Of a stretch of DNA of 22,586 nucleotides, positions 1 through 8,002 are shown piece by piece (position 1 is the first letter of the stretch; every line of letters starts with the position of its first letter). The stretch comes from Nitrososphaerota archaeon (GTDB lineage: Archaea; Thermoproteota; Nitrososphaeria; Nitrososphaerales; Nitrosopumilaceae): contig JADFJY010000007.1 in assembly GCA_022565935.1 (NCBI GenBank), positions 1 to 22,586 of the forward strand. The letters run 5' to 3'. A program made the position numbers and the translations under genes. The notes beneath the pieces are model-generated. The model saw only the letters and a program-made list of their open reading frames with translations. It ran no database searches and was not told the DNA's origin.

Positions 1-2
1 GC

Positions 3-518
3 GACGTTCTTTTTGAGATAGTACTGGCACAAGATGTAGTCAAAAGAATAGATGATGGAACTATTCAAGCAGGACATACTTGGGAGCCAACCAAATCAGA
101 GGCTATTGAAAAAGGATACAATGTATTAGCTAATGCGGGTGATTTTCCATATTTAGTAACTGATGTTTTAGTTTTTGATGTAAATATCATTGAAGAACGC
201 CCAGATGATATTCAAAAAATAGTGCAATCTATGTTTGAGGCGCAAGAATATCAAAAAACAAACCCTGATGAATCTGTTATAATTATGGCAGAGGCAGAAA
301 ACGTGTCTCCAGAATCCATGTTGTTAGGATTGGAGGCTGTTTTTATGACTGACCTTGATGAAAACATCAGAGTTATGGATCCCGCAAATGACGCTACTTT
401 AAAAAATGCAATTGATGAGATTTCAAAATTCTATATGGAACGGGGACAAATTTCATACCGGCCAACGTTTTATGACATCATTGAACCAAAGTTTGTCAAA
501 GAATTGAGCGAACAATGA
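3..518 (+). CDS. ABC-type substrate-binding protein (NMT1/SsuA-like), 5' truncated
   Basis: The reading frame is open from the left edge of the window, so only the C-terminal 171 residues are present and the true start lies outside. The visible part has the C-terminal lobe pattern of periplasmic binding proteins of the nitrate/sulfonate/thiamine-precursor group: a GHTWEPTKSEAI segment (the usual 'WEP' ligand-lobe motif), then a TDVLVF strand and an ERPDDIQKIV helix. Such proteins bind a small ligand outside the membrane. No membrane anchor is visible in this part. The stop codon overlaps the start of the downstream sensor kinase in an ATGA, so the two are probably translationally coupled. I infer that the protein presents its ligand to the kinase rather than, or as well as, to a transporter. 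The ligand cannot be read from the sequence. Family call fairly sure; role inferred. Confidence 0.8.
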   Translation, partial: DVLFEIVLAQDVVKRIDDGTIQAGHTWEPTKSEAIEKGYNVLANAGDFPYLVTDVLVFDVNIIEERPDDIQKIVQSMFEAQEYQKTNPDESVIIMAEAENVSPESMLLGLEAVFMTDLDENIRVMDPANDATLKNAIDEISKFYMERGQISYRPTFYDIIEPKFVKELSEQ

Positions 519-2341
519 AACTTGCCACATTAATAATAATATCAAGTATTACACTTGTTGGACTTTCTTTAGTAATTCCATCATACATTGCATATGTCAG
601 TTTTACAAATGAATTTGAAGAAATTGTGACTTCTGATCTTAAAATTTTGACTGCAAATGCAATGGATAAGATAAATCGAGTGATGAATGAAAGAATAATT
701 GATATTAAATTTCTGACCTCTAAATCAAACCTAAACTTGGCAGGAAGTCAAAATTCCATTAAAGAAAAAATGGATTATTTGAGAGATTTTGAAACTCAAA
801 CACAAATGTATACTTTTATTTCAATCTACGATTTGAATGGAATTAAAATTGGTGACACACGCAATCTAAAAATTGGTTTAGATAAATCAGATAGTCTTTT
901 TTTCACTGAAGCAATTCAAGGAAAAATATACAATAGTGAAATTCCCACACAACCAGAAGGTTTGAACACTTCAATCATACATTTTTCTGGTCCTATGTAT
1001 GACGATAATGGTAATATCTCTGGAGTATTAACACTTGGATTTTCAATTAGTAAAGTTAATGATATTTTACATGAAGATGCAATATATTCAAAGCCAATTG
1101 AAGTACACTTGACATCAAGTGAAGGATGGATTATTTATTCAAGCCATCCTCACAAAGGTTTTTTGAAAGAGATTACTGAATCAACAACCTTACAAAATTT
1201 TATACAATCAACTGACAAGTCAATTACAGTTTTTCAACAAACGGATGAAGGAGAAGAAGCATTATTTTCAGCAGTTAAGCAACAAGGATTTCTCCAGTAT
1301 GGTGGTGATGATTGGATACTTCTTTTTGATATACCTTCATCTATTTTGTTTGCAGAACAAATCCAAGTACAAAATAATTTTATCATATTAGCAGGAATTA
1401 TACTTAGTTTAGCAATTACAGCATCATTTGTTTTAGCAAGATACATTTCATCTCCAATCAAAAAACTAGAAAATAAAATAAAAGAGGTTGTAAAATCTGA
1501 TTATGATTTAGACATCAACATAAGTGGAAGTGAAGAAATTGAATCTATGTCTGAGTCTATTCAGCAAATGGTAAATGAAATTAAAAAATCAAGTAAACAA
1601 AAAGAAGAATTCGCATCAATGATTGCCCATGAACTAAAAACACCATTAACGCCAATTCAAGGATTTGCCGACCTATTATTATCTGAAAAATCAGGACAAT
1701 TAAACGAAAAACAGAAGAGACAAATCAAATTAATCAAAGAAAACGCAATTTCGCTTTCTCGATTAATATCTGATTTTTCAGATGCTCAAAAACTAGATCT
1801 TAAAGTTTTGAAACTAAACAAGAAAAAAATTCATCTTGTAGATCCAATAAAAGATTCGATTGTAAATATGCGACAAGAGATAGAAAAATGTAACATAACA
1901 CTTACTACATCACTTGAAGAGCAGGTTACATGTTTTTGCGACAGCCAAAGAATTACCCAAGTGATAAACAATCTTTTGACAAACTCTATGGATTTCTGCC
2001 CAAAAATGGATGGAAAGATCAACATAACACTTCAAACTACAGGAAAAGATGCAGAGATAATTGTTGAAGATAATGGAATTGGAATGTCTGAAGAGCAAGC
2101 AAGTAAGGTTGGTACAAAATTTTACCAAGTAGATTCTTCAATGACACGAGAACATGGAGGAACAGGTCTAGGTTTTTCAATTATTTATGGAATAGTTGCA
2201 GGACATGAAGGTACCATAAAAATTGAATCAAAAATTGGAAAAGGAACCAAAGTACACATCATACTCCCAAAAAAATCATCTACAACCCAAGATACAAAGA
2301 TTATTCATGATGATTTTGAGATGTATGAAACAAAAAATTAG
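515..2341 (+). CDS. Membrane sensor histidine kinase with extracytoplasmic Cache-type domain
   Basis: A 608-residue two-component kinase. Transmembrane helix 1 spans about residues 5-28. An extracytoplasmic region of about 255 residues follows that looks like a double Cache sensor (FISIYDLNGIKIGDT, then GPMYDDNGNISGVLTLGF). Helix 2 is at about 288-311, then a HAMP-like linker (ISSPIKKLENKI). The HisKA H-box is IAHELKTPLTP with phosphoacceptor His372. The ATPase domain shows the N-box (Asn490 in NNLLTNSMDF), G1 (Asp519 in EDNGIGMS) and G2 (GGTGLGFS, about 548-555), so all catalytic boxes are intact. It ends in a short charged tail with no receiver domain. The start ATG overlaps the stop of the upstream binding-protein gene by 4 bases, which supports this start and suggests a ligand-sensing pair. 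No response regulator lies next to it in this window. Confidence 0.92.
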   Translation: MKLATLIIISSITLVGLSLVIPSYIAYVSFTNEFEEIVTSDLKILTANAMDKINRVMNERIIDIKFLTSKSNLNLAGSQNSIKEKMDYLRDFETQTQMYTFISIYDLNGIKIGDTRNLKIGLDKSDSLFFTEAIQGKIYNSEIPTQPEGLNTSIIHFSGPMYDDNGNISGVLTLGFSISKVNDILHEDAIYSKPIEVHLTSSEGWIIYSSHPHKGFLKEITESTTLQNFIQSTDKSITVFQQTDEGEEALFSAVKQQGFLQYGGDDWILLFDIPSSILFAEQIQVQNNFIILAGIILSLAITASFVLARYISSPIKKLENKIKEVVKSDYDLDINISGSEEIESMSESIQQMVNEIKKSSKQKEEFASMIAHELKTPLTPIQGFADLLLSEKSGQLNEKQKRQIKLIKENAISLSRLISDFSDAQKLDLKVLKLNKKKIHLVDPIKDSIVNMRQEIEKCNITLTTSLEEQVTCFCDSQRITQVINNLLTNSMDFCPKMDGKINITLQTTGKDAEIIVEDNGIGMSEEQASKVGTKFYQVDSSMTREHGGTGLGFSIIYGIVAGHEGTIKIESKIGKGTKVHIILPKKSSTTQDTKIIHDDFEMYETKN

Positions 2342-2349
2342 ATAACAAA

Positions 2350-2356
2350 TTTTTTT
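2350..2356 (+). terminator. T-run terminator after the histidine kinase
   Basis: An uninterrupted run of seven T lies 9 bases after the kinase stop codon. Archaeal polymerase typically terminates on such runs without a hairpin. The rest of the gap to 2498 holds no convincing gene, only the promoter of the next gene. Confidence 0.45.
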
Positions 2357-2467
2357 AACATATCAAACACTATGAATTACACAAAATTAGGAATATACAA
2401 CTAAAGCATCTATTCTTGATAATCCTAAATAGATTATGCCTGAGTCTTCAACTATCGATCACAAATG

Positions 2468-2475
2468 CTTAAGTA
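2468..2475 (+). promoter_or_regulatory. TATA-like promoter element for the 2499 gene
   Basis: The octamer CTTAAGTA is centred about 27 bases before the ATG at 2499. This is the spacing expected if transcription begins at or next to the start codon (leaderless mRNA), a pattern repeated at many genes in this window. Confidence 0.5.
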
Positions 2476-2498
2476 CTGAATAGTATTTTTCAACTTTT

Positions 2499-2828
2499 AT
2501 GGATTCGCAAAAAATTGATGAAGAAGGTCTATTGAAAAATATGCAAATTTCCGAATTGGTATTAAAAATTACAAAACTTACCTTTGGTTGGAACAATCAT
2601 GCAGATCCTGTTACAAATGCAAATGAGTTAATGAATGATGTTAGAAAACTTTCTCTAGAAATTGCAGAGTATGAACAACGAATGGGTGAGTCACTTAGCG
2701 AATACCAAAGAAACACAATTTATAATTCAATGGAGGAATTAGAAAATGCAATTCCTTATATGAAAAACAAAATCAAACCTACTGAAAGTTTAGAAACAGT
2801 GAACCAAACTGACAAATCCCTAGTGTAA
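2499..2828 (+). CDS. Hypothetical 109-residue soluble protein
   Basis: I do not recognise the family. The protein is 109 residues, acidic, without signal peptide, membrane helix or cysteine pairs, and is predicted mostly helical, with a segment KLSLEIAEYEQRMGESLSEY that could form a coiled coil. The ATG has a well-placed TATA-like element (2468-2475) and no obvious Shine-Dalgarno sequence, consistent with leaderless translation. It stands alone between a sensor kinase and a peptidase gene, each with its own promoter signal. Codon use matches the neighbours, so I consider it a real gene, but no function can be assigned. Confidence 0.75.
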   Translation: MDSQKIDEEGLLKNMQISELVLKITKLTFGWNNHADPVTNANELMNDVRKLSLEIAEYEQRMGESLSEYQRNTIYNSMEELENAIPYMKNKIKPTESLETVNQTDKSLV

Positions 2829-2852
2829 TCTAGAATATACACGCATTCATTT

Positions 2853-2860
2853 TTTAATAG
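2853..2860 (+). promoter_or_regulatory. TATA-like promoter element for the oligoendopeptidase gene
   Basis: TTTAATAG lies about 25 bases before the ATG at 2881, in the short gap after the upstream stop. The spacing favours a leaderless transcript starting at this ATG. An ATG at 2868 is in another frame. Confidence 0.5.
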
Positions 2861-2880
2861 TTACAAAATGATATCATCAA

Positions 2881-4653
2881 ATGGTAAAATATCAGCTTGG
2901 AGAATGGGATCTATCAGAACTAGTAAAGAACCCAAAGAGTCAAGCATTTCAAAATCAGATTAAAGAACTAGAGAATCAGGCAAAAAGGTTTGAAAAAATA
3001 AAACTAAAATTAGATCCTAAAATGGCCTCAAAGAAATTTAAGAGTATTCTGAAAGAAATTGAAGAAATTTCTGGAAAGATGAGTAAAATTGGCGGATATG
3101 CATCATTGTCATATTCTTCAGATACTCAATCAGATGAAGCAACATCACTAATGACGAAGATGTCAAAATTAGGTTCTGAGATTTCAAACAGGATTTTGTT
3201 TTTTGATTTATGGTGGAAAACACAAATAGATGAAAAAAATGCAAAAAGACTCATCAAAGATTCAGGGGAACTCACAGAATATCTAACACACAAAAGACTA
3301 TTTGCAAAGTATGCTCTTAGTGAACCTGAAGAGAGAATCATCAATACACTAGATGTTACAGGAATTTCTGCACTTGTTAAACTGTATGATAAGATAACAA
3401 ATTCCTATGAATACAAAATGAAAATAGGAAACAAGACCAAAAAAATGACAAGAGAAGAAATCACAAACTATGTTAGAAATACCAGCCCAAAGATTCGCGA
3501 GGCTGCCTACAAAACCATTCTAACAAAATATACTGAAAACAAAGGAGTGATAGGCGAGATATATCAAAACATTGTTCTTAATTGGAGAGATGAGGGTATC
3601 GAAATTAGAGGATATGATTCACCAATTTCAATGAGAAACATTGGAAATAATATAGATGATAAAACCATAGAATCACTTCTTGCAGTTTGTAGGAAAAATT
3701 CTCCTATTTTTCAAAAGTTCTTTGTTCAAAAAGCAAAGATGTTAAAAATTAAAAAATTACGAAGATATGACGTATATGCTCCAGCAGCTGCTAACATCAA
3801 AGAGAAAAATTATACATACAATAAATCTGTAAAGTTAGTCTTTGAGTCACTTGGAAAGTTTAGTAAATCATTAGAAGAATTTGCAAGAAAAGTCTTCAAT
3901 GAGAATCACATTGATTCATCAATAAGACAAGGAAAAAGAGATGGTGCATTTTGTAGTACTCTTTCACCAAAAATCACACCATATGTCATGGTAAATTTTA
4001 CAGGCAAGTCAAGAGATGTTTTTACTTTAGCTCATGAACTAGGTCATGCAGTACATAGCCAAGCAGCACAAGACAGATCAATTTTGGTTCAAGATGCCCC
4101 ATTGCCTTTAGCAGAGACTGCATCCACATTTTCAGAATTATTATTGTATGATAATTTATCTGACAAAATTTCAGATGATGAAAAGAAGATCGTCTTATCA
4201 GAAAAAATTGATGATTTGTATGCAACAATTCTAAGGCAATCATTTTTCACAATCTTTGAAGTTGATGCTCATAAACAAATTGGAGAAGGAACCACAGTAG
4301 ATGAGATTTCAAAGACATATCTACAAAATCTAAAAGAGCAATTTGGAAATTCAGTGAGTCTTTCTGAAGACTTTGCTATAGAGTGGAGTTGTATTCCTCA
4401 CTTTTATCATACGCCATTTTACTGCTATGCATACTCTTTTGGAAACTTGCTTGCGTTATCTCTATTTCAGAGATATAAAAAAGAAGGAAAAGACTTTGTT
4501 CCATCATACATCAAGATTCTTGCAGCAGGTGGTTCTAAAAAACCAGAGAAACTCCTCTCAGAATATGGATTTGATATAAGATCTCCAAAGTTTTGGCAAG
4601 AAGGCTTTGATTATGTTGATGAGCAAGTTAAAGCATTATCATCATTGAATTAG
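2881..4653 (+). CDS. pepF: M3-family oligoendopeptidase (PepF/thimet oligopeptidase type)
   Basis: A 590-residue cytosolic zinc metallopeptidase that cleaves short peptides. The active site is HELGH with zinc ligands His385 and His389 and general base Glu386. The third ligand is probably Glu412 in LAETASTFSE, at the spacing typical of M3 peptidases. The late segment HFYHTPFYCYAYSFGNLLAL carries the His/Tyr residues that line the substrate site in this family, so the enzyme looks complete and active. The N-terminal ~200 residues are the helical lid region (PepF N-terminal domain). There is no signal peptide, so a role in intracellular peptide turnover is likely. Length matches bacterial and archaeal PepF (about 590-600). 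It has its own promoter and is convergent with the membrane-protein gene at 4769. Confidence 0.93.
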   Translation: MVKYQLGEWDLSELVKNPKSQAFQNQIKELENQAKRFEKIKLKLDPKMASKKFKSILKEIEEISGKMSKIGGYASLSYSSDTQSDEATSLMTKMSKLGSEISNRILFFDLWWKTQIDEKNAKRLIKDSGELTEYLTHKRLFAKYALSEPEERIINTLDVTGISALVKLYDKITNSYEYKMKIGNKTKKMTREEITNYVRNTSPKIREAAYKTILTKYTENKGVIGEIYQNIVLNWRDEGIEIRGYDSPISMRNIGNNIDDKTIESLLAVCRKNSPIFQKFFVQKAKMLKIKKLRRYDVYAPAAANIKEKNYTYNKSVKLVFESLGKFSKSLEEFARKVFNENHIDSSIRQGKRDGAFCSTLSPKITPYVMVNFTGKSRDVFTLAHELGHAVHSQAAQDRSILVQDAPLPLAETASTFSELLLYDNLSDKISDDEKKIVLSEKIDDLYATILRQSFFTIFEVDAHKQIGEGTTVDEISKTYLQNLKEQFGNSVSLSEDFAIEWSCIPHFYHTPFYCYAYSFGNLLALSLFQRYKKEGKDFVPSYIKILAAGGSKKPEKLLSEYGFDIRSPKFWQEGFDYVDEQVKALSSLN

Positions 4654-4654
4654 A

Positions 4655-4660
4655 TTTTTT
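4655..4660 (+). terminator. T-run terminator after the peptidase
   Basis: Six T residues start immediately after the stop codon of the peptidase gene. The run is followed by A-rich sequence and then the GC-rich hairpin island. Confidence 0.4.
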
Positions 4661-4731
4661 AATAAATGGGGCTGACAGTCCAACGCATGGACTGCCAGCT
4701 TGTTCCCCGAACGGTTTGAATTCGATGTCAA
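4661..4731 (-). ncRNA. Candidate structured small RNA (GC-rich hairpin island)
   Basis: Between two convergent genes lies a sharply GC-rich block: 28 of 45 bases from 4668 to 4712 are G or C, in AT-rich surroundings. It contains a 10-base inverted repeat (4672-4681 against 4689-4698) around a 7-base loop, enclosed by GGGG (4668-4671) and CCCC (4705-4708) with a 6-base bulge at 4699-4704. On the minus strand the single irregular position of the 10-base stem is a G-U pair; on the plus strand it is an A-C mismatch, so a minus-strand RNA folds better. A TATA-like TTTAAATC on the minus strand (4752-4759) predicts a start near 4731. I do not recognise the RNA family, and the 3' end is a guess. It could instead be a processing or termination structure for the membrane-protein mRNA. 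Confidence 0.35.
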
Positions 4732-4768
4732 AATCAAAACAATGACAATATGATTTAAACGTTTGAAA

Positions 4769-5341
4769 TTATTTTAGGTCTATTTTTTTTGGTTTAATTT
4801 TTCTGATGGTACCAGCTAGAATACCAATAGTAATTCCCAACTGATAAAGAAAATACAAAAGCACCTCAAATGTGCTAGGTGTAAGATCTGTGAATCTACT
4901 AAGACCAGTAAATAATAAAATTATAACACTAAAAAATAAAACAAATGCTTTTGCTATTCCATGAATGTCTGTATATTTTAAAAGAACAAAAGTCATCACA
5001 GTAACAGAAATAGCTAGAACAGTTAGAAATCCAGTATTCATTCCAAAAATCAAAAAGATAGAAGAAATAATTTCGCTAGTACTACCCGCAGATATATTAG
5101 AAAGATCAATTTTTTCAGGAGAGGAAAAACGTGGAACACTCAAAACTGCATTTACTAAAAATACGATAAACAAAGAAAACGATATTGTCTTTAAATGATT
5201 TTGAAGACGTGGAAATCTCAAAAGTATGGCTCGTCCAAGAATAATTCCTTGAAATATACCAATAATACAAGCACTCAAAATTGCAATTAATTGAATTATT
5301 GGGTCTTGTAAAACGTCAACAAGAAATGGAATTAGAGCCAA
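4769..5341 (-). CDS. Polytopic membrane protein of unknown function (about 5 helices)
   Basis: A 190-residue very hydrophobic protein with about five membrane helices and a lysine-rich C-terminal tail (TIRKIKPKKIDLK), which probably faces the cytosol. I do not recognise the family. The only plausible start is TTG at 5341: an in-frame stop lies just upstream and the next in-frame ATG is deep in the protein. Its last helix region (FTDLTPSTFEVLLYFLYQLG) resembles the end of the membrane protein at 20308-20994, suggesting distant paralogy. It is convergent with the peptidase gene and divergent from the NADH dehydrogenase gene; a TAATATT element (5369-5375, minus strand) could drive it. Confidence 0.8.
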   Translation of the reverse strand: MALIPFLVDVLQDPIIQLIAILSACIIGIFQGIILGRAILLRFPRLQNHLKTISFSLFIVFLVNAVLSVPRFSSPEKIDLSNISAGSTSEIISSIFLIFGMNTGFLTVLAISVTVMTFVLLKYTDIHGIAKAFVLFFSVIILLFTGLSRFTDLTPSTFEVLLYFLYQLGITIGILAGTIRKIKPKKIDLK

Positions 5342-5446
5342 TACTAACTAAATTTTGTATTTGTGACAATATTAGCTAGTTGATAATGTATTTTCGTAAA
5401 AAAAACAAAAAAAGTTCATCTACTCGTATGTAAAAATAGGTACAAA

Positions 5447-5454
5447 ATTTACTT
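5447..5454 (+). promoter_or_regulatory. TATA-like promoter element for the NADH dehydrogenase gene
   Basis: ATTTACTT is centred about 26 bases before the ATG at 5477, in a 135-base divergent gap that otherwise holds A/T runs only. Confidence 0.45.
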
Positions 5455-5476
5455 AGTTGTTTTTTTAAAACAGAAC

Positions 5477-6820
5477 ATGCCTCAAATTAAAAAAATTGTC
5501 ATACTGGGTGGAGGATTTGGTGGAATTAATGTTCTCAAATCAATTCAAAATAAATTCAAAAACGAACCAAATGTCAGAATTAGTCTAGTAAGCAAAGACA
5601 ACTATTTTCTTTACACACCAATGCTACCTCAGGTTGCCTCAGGACTAATCCATCCAAGTGATATCACCATACCTATCCGTAAACTATGCAAACAAGCCAA
5701 ATTCTATCAAGCAGAAATATCCTCAATTGATTTTAAGCATAAATTAGTTACAATTACTCGAACATTTGATGGCAAAGTACATGCCCTTGATTATGATTAT
5801 CTTATAATAGCACTTGGAAGCAATACTAACTTTTATGATTACAAAAATATCAAAGAACATGCATTTGTAATCAAAACTGTGGAAGACGCAATTGCTATTC
5901 ATAATCAAATAATCAATATGCTTGAGAATGCAGCTCAAACATCAGATGTAAATTTCAAAAAGAAGTTGATGACATTTGTTATTGTTGGTGGTGGTTTTGC
6001 AGGTGTCGAAACAATGGGTGAGATTAATTATCTTATTAGGGAATCTGTGAAAAATTTCTATCCCAGTATTGGAGTAGAAAATATCAGTATGAATTTAGTT
6101 ACTTCTAAAGAATTTATCCTGCCTGAACTTGGTCCAAATCTTGGAAAAGATGCTGGTAAATATCTAAGAAAAGTTGGTGTAAATATAATTACAAATACAA
6201 AGGCAATTGATGCAGGCGAAAATTTTGTTCAATTAGATAATGGTGAAATAATTCCTTGTATGACGCTAATTTGGGCTGCAGGAACAGTCATTGATCCTGT
6301 TGTATCATCATTAAAATGCAAACATGGTAAATCTAGAAAACTCGAAGTTGACAAGTATCTTAGGTTAGCAGATCATGAAAATATTTTTGCTTTAGGTGAT
6401 TGTGCATTAATTACAAATCCTTCAACTGGACAAACATATCCACCAACTGCTCAAAATTCAATTCATCAAAGTAAAACTGTTGCAGACAATCTTTATTCTG
6501 TAATTACTGGAAAAACTATACTCAGAGAATTTTCTTTTGAGAGTAAAGGAATGATGACCACATTAGGTAGAAGAGTGGCAATTGCAGTAGTGTATGGTAT
6601 ACATTGTAAGGGATCTTTAGCATGGTTAATTTGGAGAACTTATTATTTATCTATGTTACCAATGCTTGAAAAAAGATTTCAGGTTGCAACTAGTTGGACT
6701 GCAGATTTATTATTCAAACGTGATTTAACACATGTTGGTAAAATCAAAAGGAAATATCTTACCAAAGTTGATATCAGTTCCAATACGTCATCAATAAAAG
6801 ATCTTTTCAAAGATTTGTAA
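5477..6820 (+). CDS. ndh: Type II NADH dehydrogenase (NDH-2), FAD-dependent
   Basis: A 447-residue two-dinucleotide-binding flavoprotein. The FAD site is at the N terminus (GGGFGG, residues 11-16) and the NAD(P)H site in the middle (VGGGFAGVE, 170-178). The FAD-ribityl motif is LGDCA (Gly307-Asp308), followed by the quinone-region motif YPPTAQNSIHQ that is characteristic of NDH-2. The C-terminal part (SLAWLIWRTYYLSMLP) supplies the amphipathic membrane-binding helices. NDH-2 enzymes pass electrons from NADH to quinone without pumping protons. I see no signal peptide, so it acts on the cytosolic face of the membrane. It has its own promoter. The sequence does not exclude a related sulfide:quinone or ferredoxin oxidoreductase, but the key cysteines of sulfide:quinone reductase are not evident. 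Confidence 0.88.
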   Translation: MPQIKKIVILGGGFGGINVLKSIQNKFKNEPNVRISLVSKDNYFLYTPMLPQVASGLIHPSDITIPIRKLCKQAKFYQAEISSIDFKHKLVTITRTFDGKVHALDYDYLIIALGSNTNFYDYKNIKEHAFVIKTVEDAIAIHNQIINMLENAAQTSDVNFKKKLMTFVIVGGGFAGVETMGEINYLIRESVKNFYPSIGVENISMNLVTSKEFILPELGPNLGKDAGKYLRKVGVNIITNTKAIDAGENFVQLDNGEIIPCMTLIWAAGTVIDPVVSSLKCKHGKSRKLEVDKYLRLADHENIFALGDCALITNPSTGQTYPPTAQNSIHQSKTVADNLYSVITGKTILREFSFESKGMMTTLGRRVAIAVVYGIHCKGSLAWLIWRTYYLSMLPMLEKRFQVATSWTADLLFKRDLTHVGKIKRKYLTKVDISSNTSSIKDLFKDL

Positions 6821-6822
6821 AA

Positions 6823-6830
6823 CTTAATAA
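6823..6830 (+). promoter_or_regulatory. TATA-like promoter element for the 6854 gene
   Basis: CTTAATAA is centred about 27 bases before the ATG at 6854, just after the NADH dehydrogenase stop. Confidence 0.45.
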
Positions 6831-6853
6831 TTTCATTTTTAAAGTAGCAACCT

Positions 6854-8002
6854 ATGCAAAAAAAGATATTTTTCTTAGCATTAATTGTGTTAATTGGGAT
6901 TTCAACAAATTATGTCTATTCACAAGAAGTAAAAAACGCAACTTTTCAGGAAATTGCACAAATAATTATTGATAAAAGCATATCTCAAAATGTTATAGCG
7001 TCAATTACATTACAAAGTACTAGCATTCAAGAAATCCAAATTCCTGCTGAATTAGAGCAAAAAATTAGAGAAGACAAGAGAGTAAAGTCCATAATGTTGA
7101 CTAATCAAGACGAGTGTATTCTAGGAGTAATAGACCAATCATGTATCATAATAAATGTAGAAAGAAATCCTGAAGATAAGGGCATTATTGCTATTCAAGA
7201 TGGTACAAAAGAGATTGCAGAATTATACATTGGTGAAATTAACCAAGCATTTGATACTGATGCCAAATTCCATTCAGTTTACGTCCATACTAATGATGAA
7301 TCAAATGTAGCCCTTGAGACATCAGGAGTAATTTCAGGTAGAGGTTTGGTTTCAGCAGTTTACACAATGCCTATGGAGGATACTAATTCAATGTATGAAA
7401 AGATTTCAGCAATACTTCTTCCTAAAATAATTAGAGATGCGAGAGGATTCTACGATGTTGCAAAGGATTTATCACATGCTGAAAACTCAAAAATGACATT
7501 TTCGCTAATTCCATCAGATTCAAAATCACTTTTGCAGCTAAAATTATCAGTTGACTATCCAAACAAAGCCCCATCAATTACGGAGATTAGTCCATTAGAA
7601 TTTCTCAAAGTTGAAAATCTAAAGAGATCAGATTATTTTTCAGCAGCATTTTATCCCCTTAATTCCATAATTCAGGTAGTTATTTTATCTCCTGAAAATA
7701 CAAATGTTTCAAATATCAAAGGAAACATCATCCCAACACAAATTATTGACGATGAAAAGATTCCAACAGATATTACAAAAGAAGGATGGATTTTTGATCC
7801 TGAAGAAGGACAAAGAATTCAAGGTAAGTACATTTTTGGTGAAAAAACAACAGTAAACAAAGAAGAATTAGAATTTTCTCTAGGAGGAACTCAACTTCAA
7901 GTTGAAAAAGTAGAATTTGATGAATCAATTGTTGTAGTAATTATAATTACCATAGTTTCAATTGCTGCTGCATTATTTTATCTTAAAGGGTATAAAAAAT
8001 AA
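6854..8002 (+). CDS. Secreted, C-terminally membrane-anchored protein, unknown function
   Basis: A 382-residue protein with a clear signal peptide (residues 1 to about 23, cleavage probably after VYS) and one C-terminal membrane helix (about 359-377, SIVVVIIITIVSIAAALFYL) followed by a short basic tail KGYKK. Most of the protein is therefore outside the cell. Two cysteines (DECILGVIDQSCIIINVE) are spaced so that they could form a disulfide. I do not recognise the family; this architecture is common among cell-surface proteins of ammonia-oxidising archaea. The stop codon is directly adjacent to the stop of the convergent arginine decarboxylase gene, with no intergenic base. Confidence 0.82.
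   Translation: MQKKIFFLALIVLIGISTNYVYSQEVKNATFQEIAQIIIDKSISQNVIASITLQSTSIQEIQIPAELEQKIREDKRVKSIMLTNQDECILGVIDQSCIIINVERNPEDKGIIAIQDGTKEIAELYIGEINQAFDTDAKFHSVYVHTNDESNVALETSGVISGRGLVSAVYTMPMEDTNSMYEKISAILLPKIIRDARGFYDVAKDLSHAENSKMTFSLIPSDSKSLLQLKLSVDYPNKAPSITEISPLEFLKVENLKRSDYFSAAFYPLNSIIQVVILSPENTNVSNIKGNIIPTQIIDDEKIPTDITKEGWIFDPEEGQRIQGKYIFGEKTTVNKEELEFSLGGTQLQVEKVEFDESIVVVIIITIVSIAAALFYLKGYKK

Noticed and set aside
2435..2482. 15-codon frame upstream of the 2499 gene
   Set aside because: It is too short, overlaps the promoter element of the next gene and has no start signals.
4709..4729. T-arm-like stretch (GGTTTGAATTC) that suggested a degenerate tRNA
   Set aside because: The flanking bases do not form a T stem, and no 7-base acceptor stem or anticodon arm can be drawn with the adjacent hairpin.
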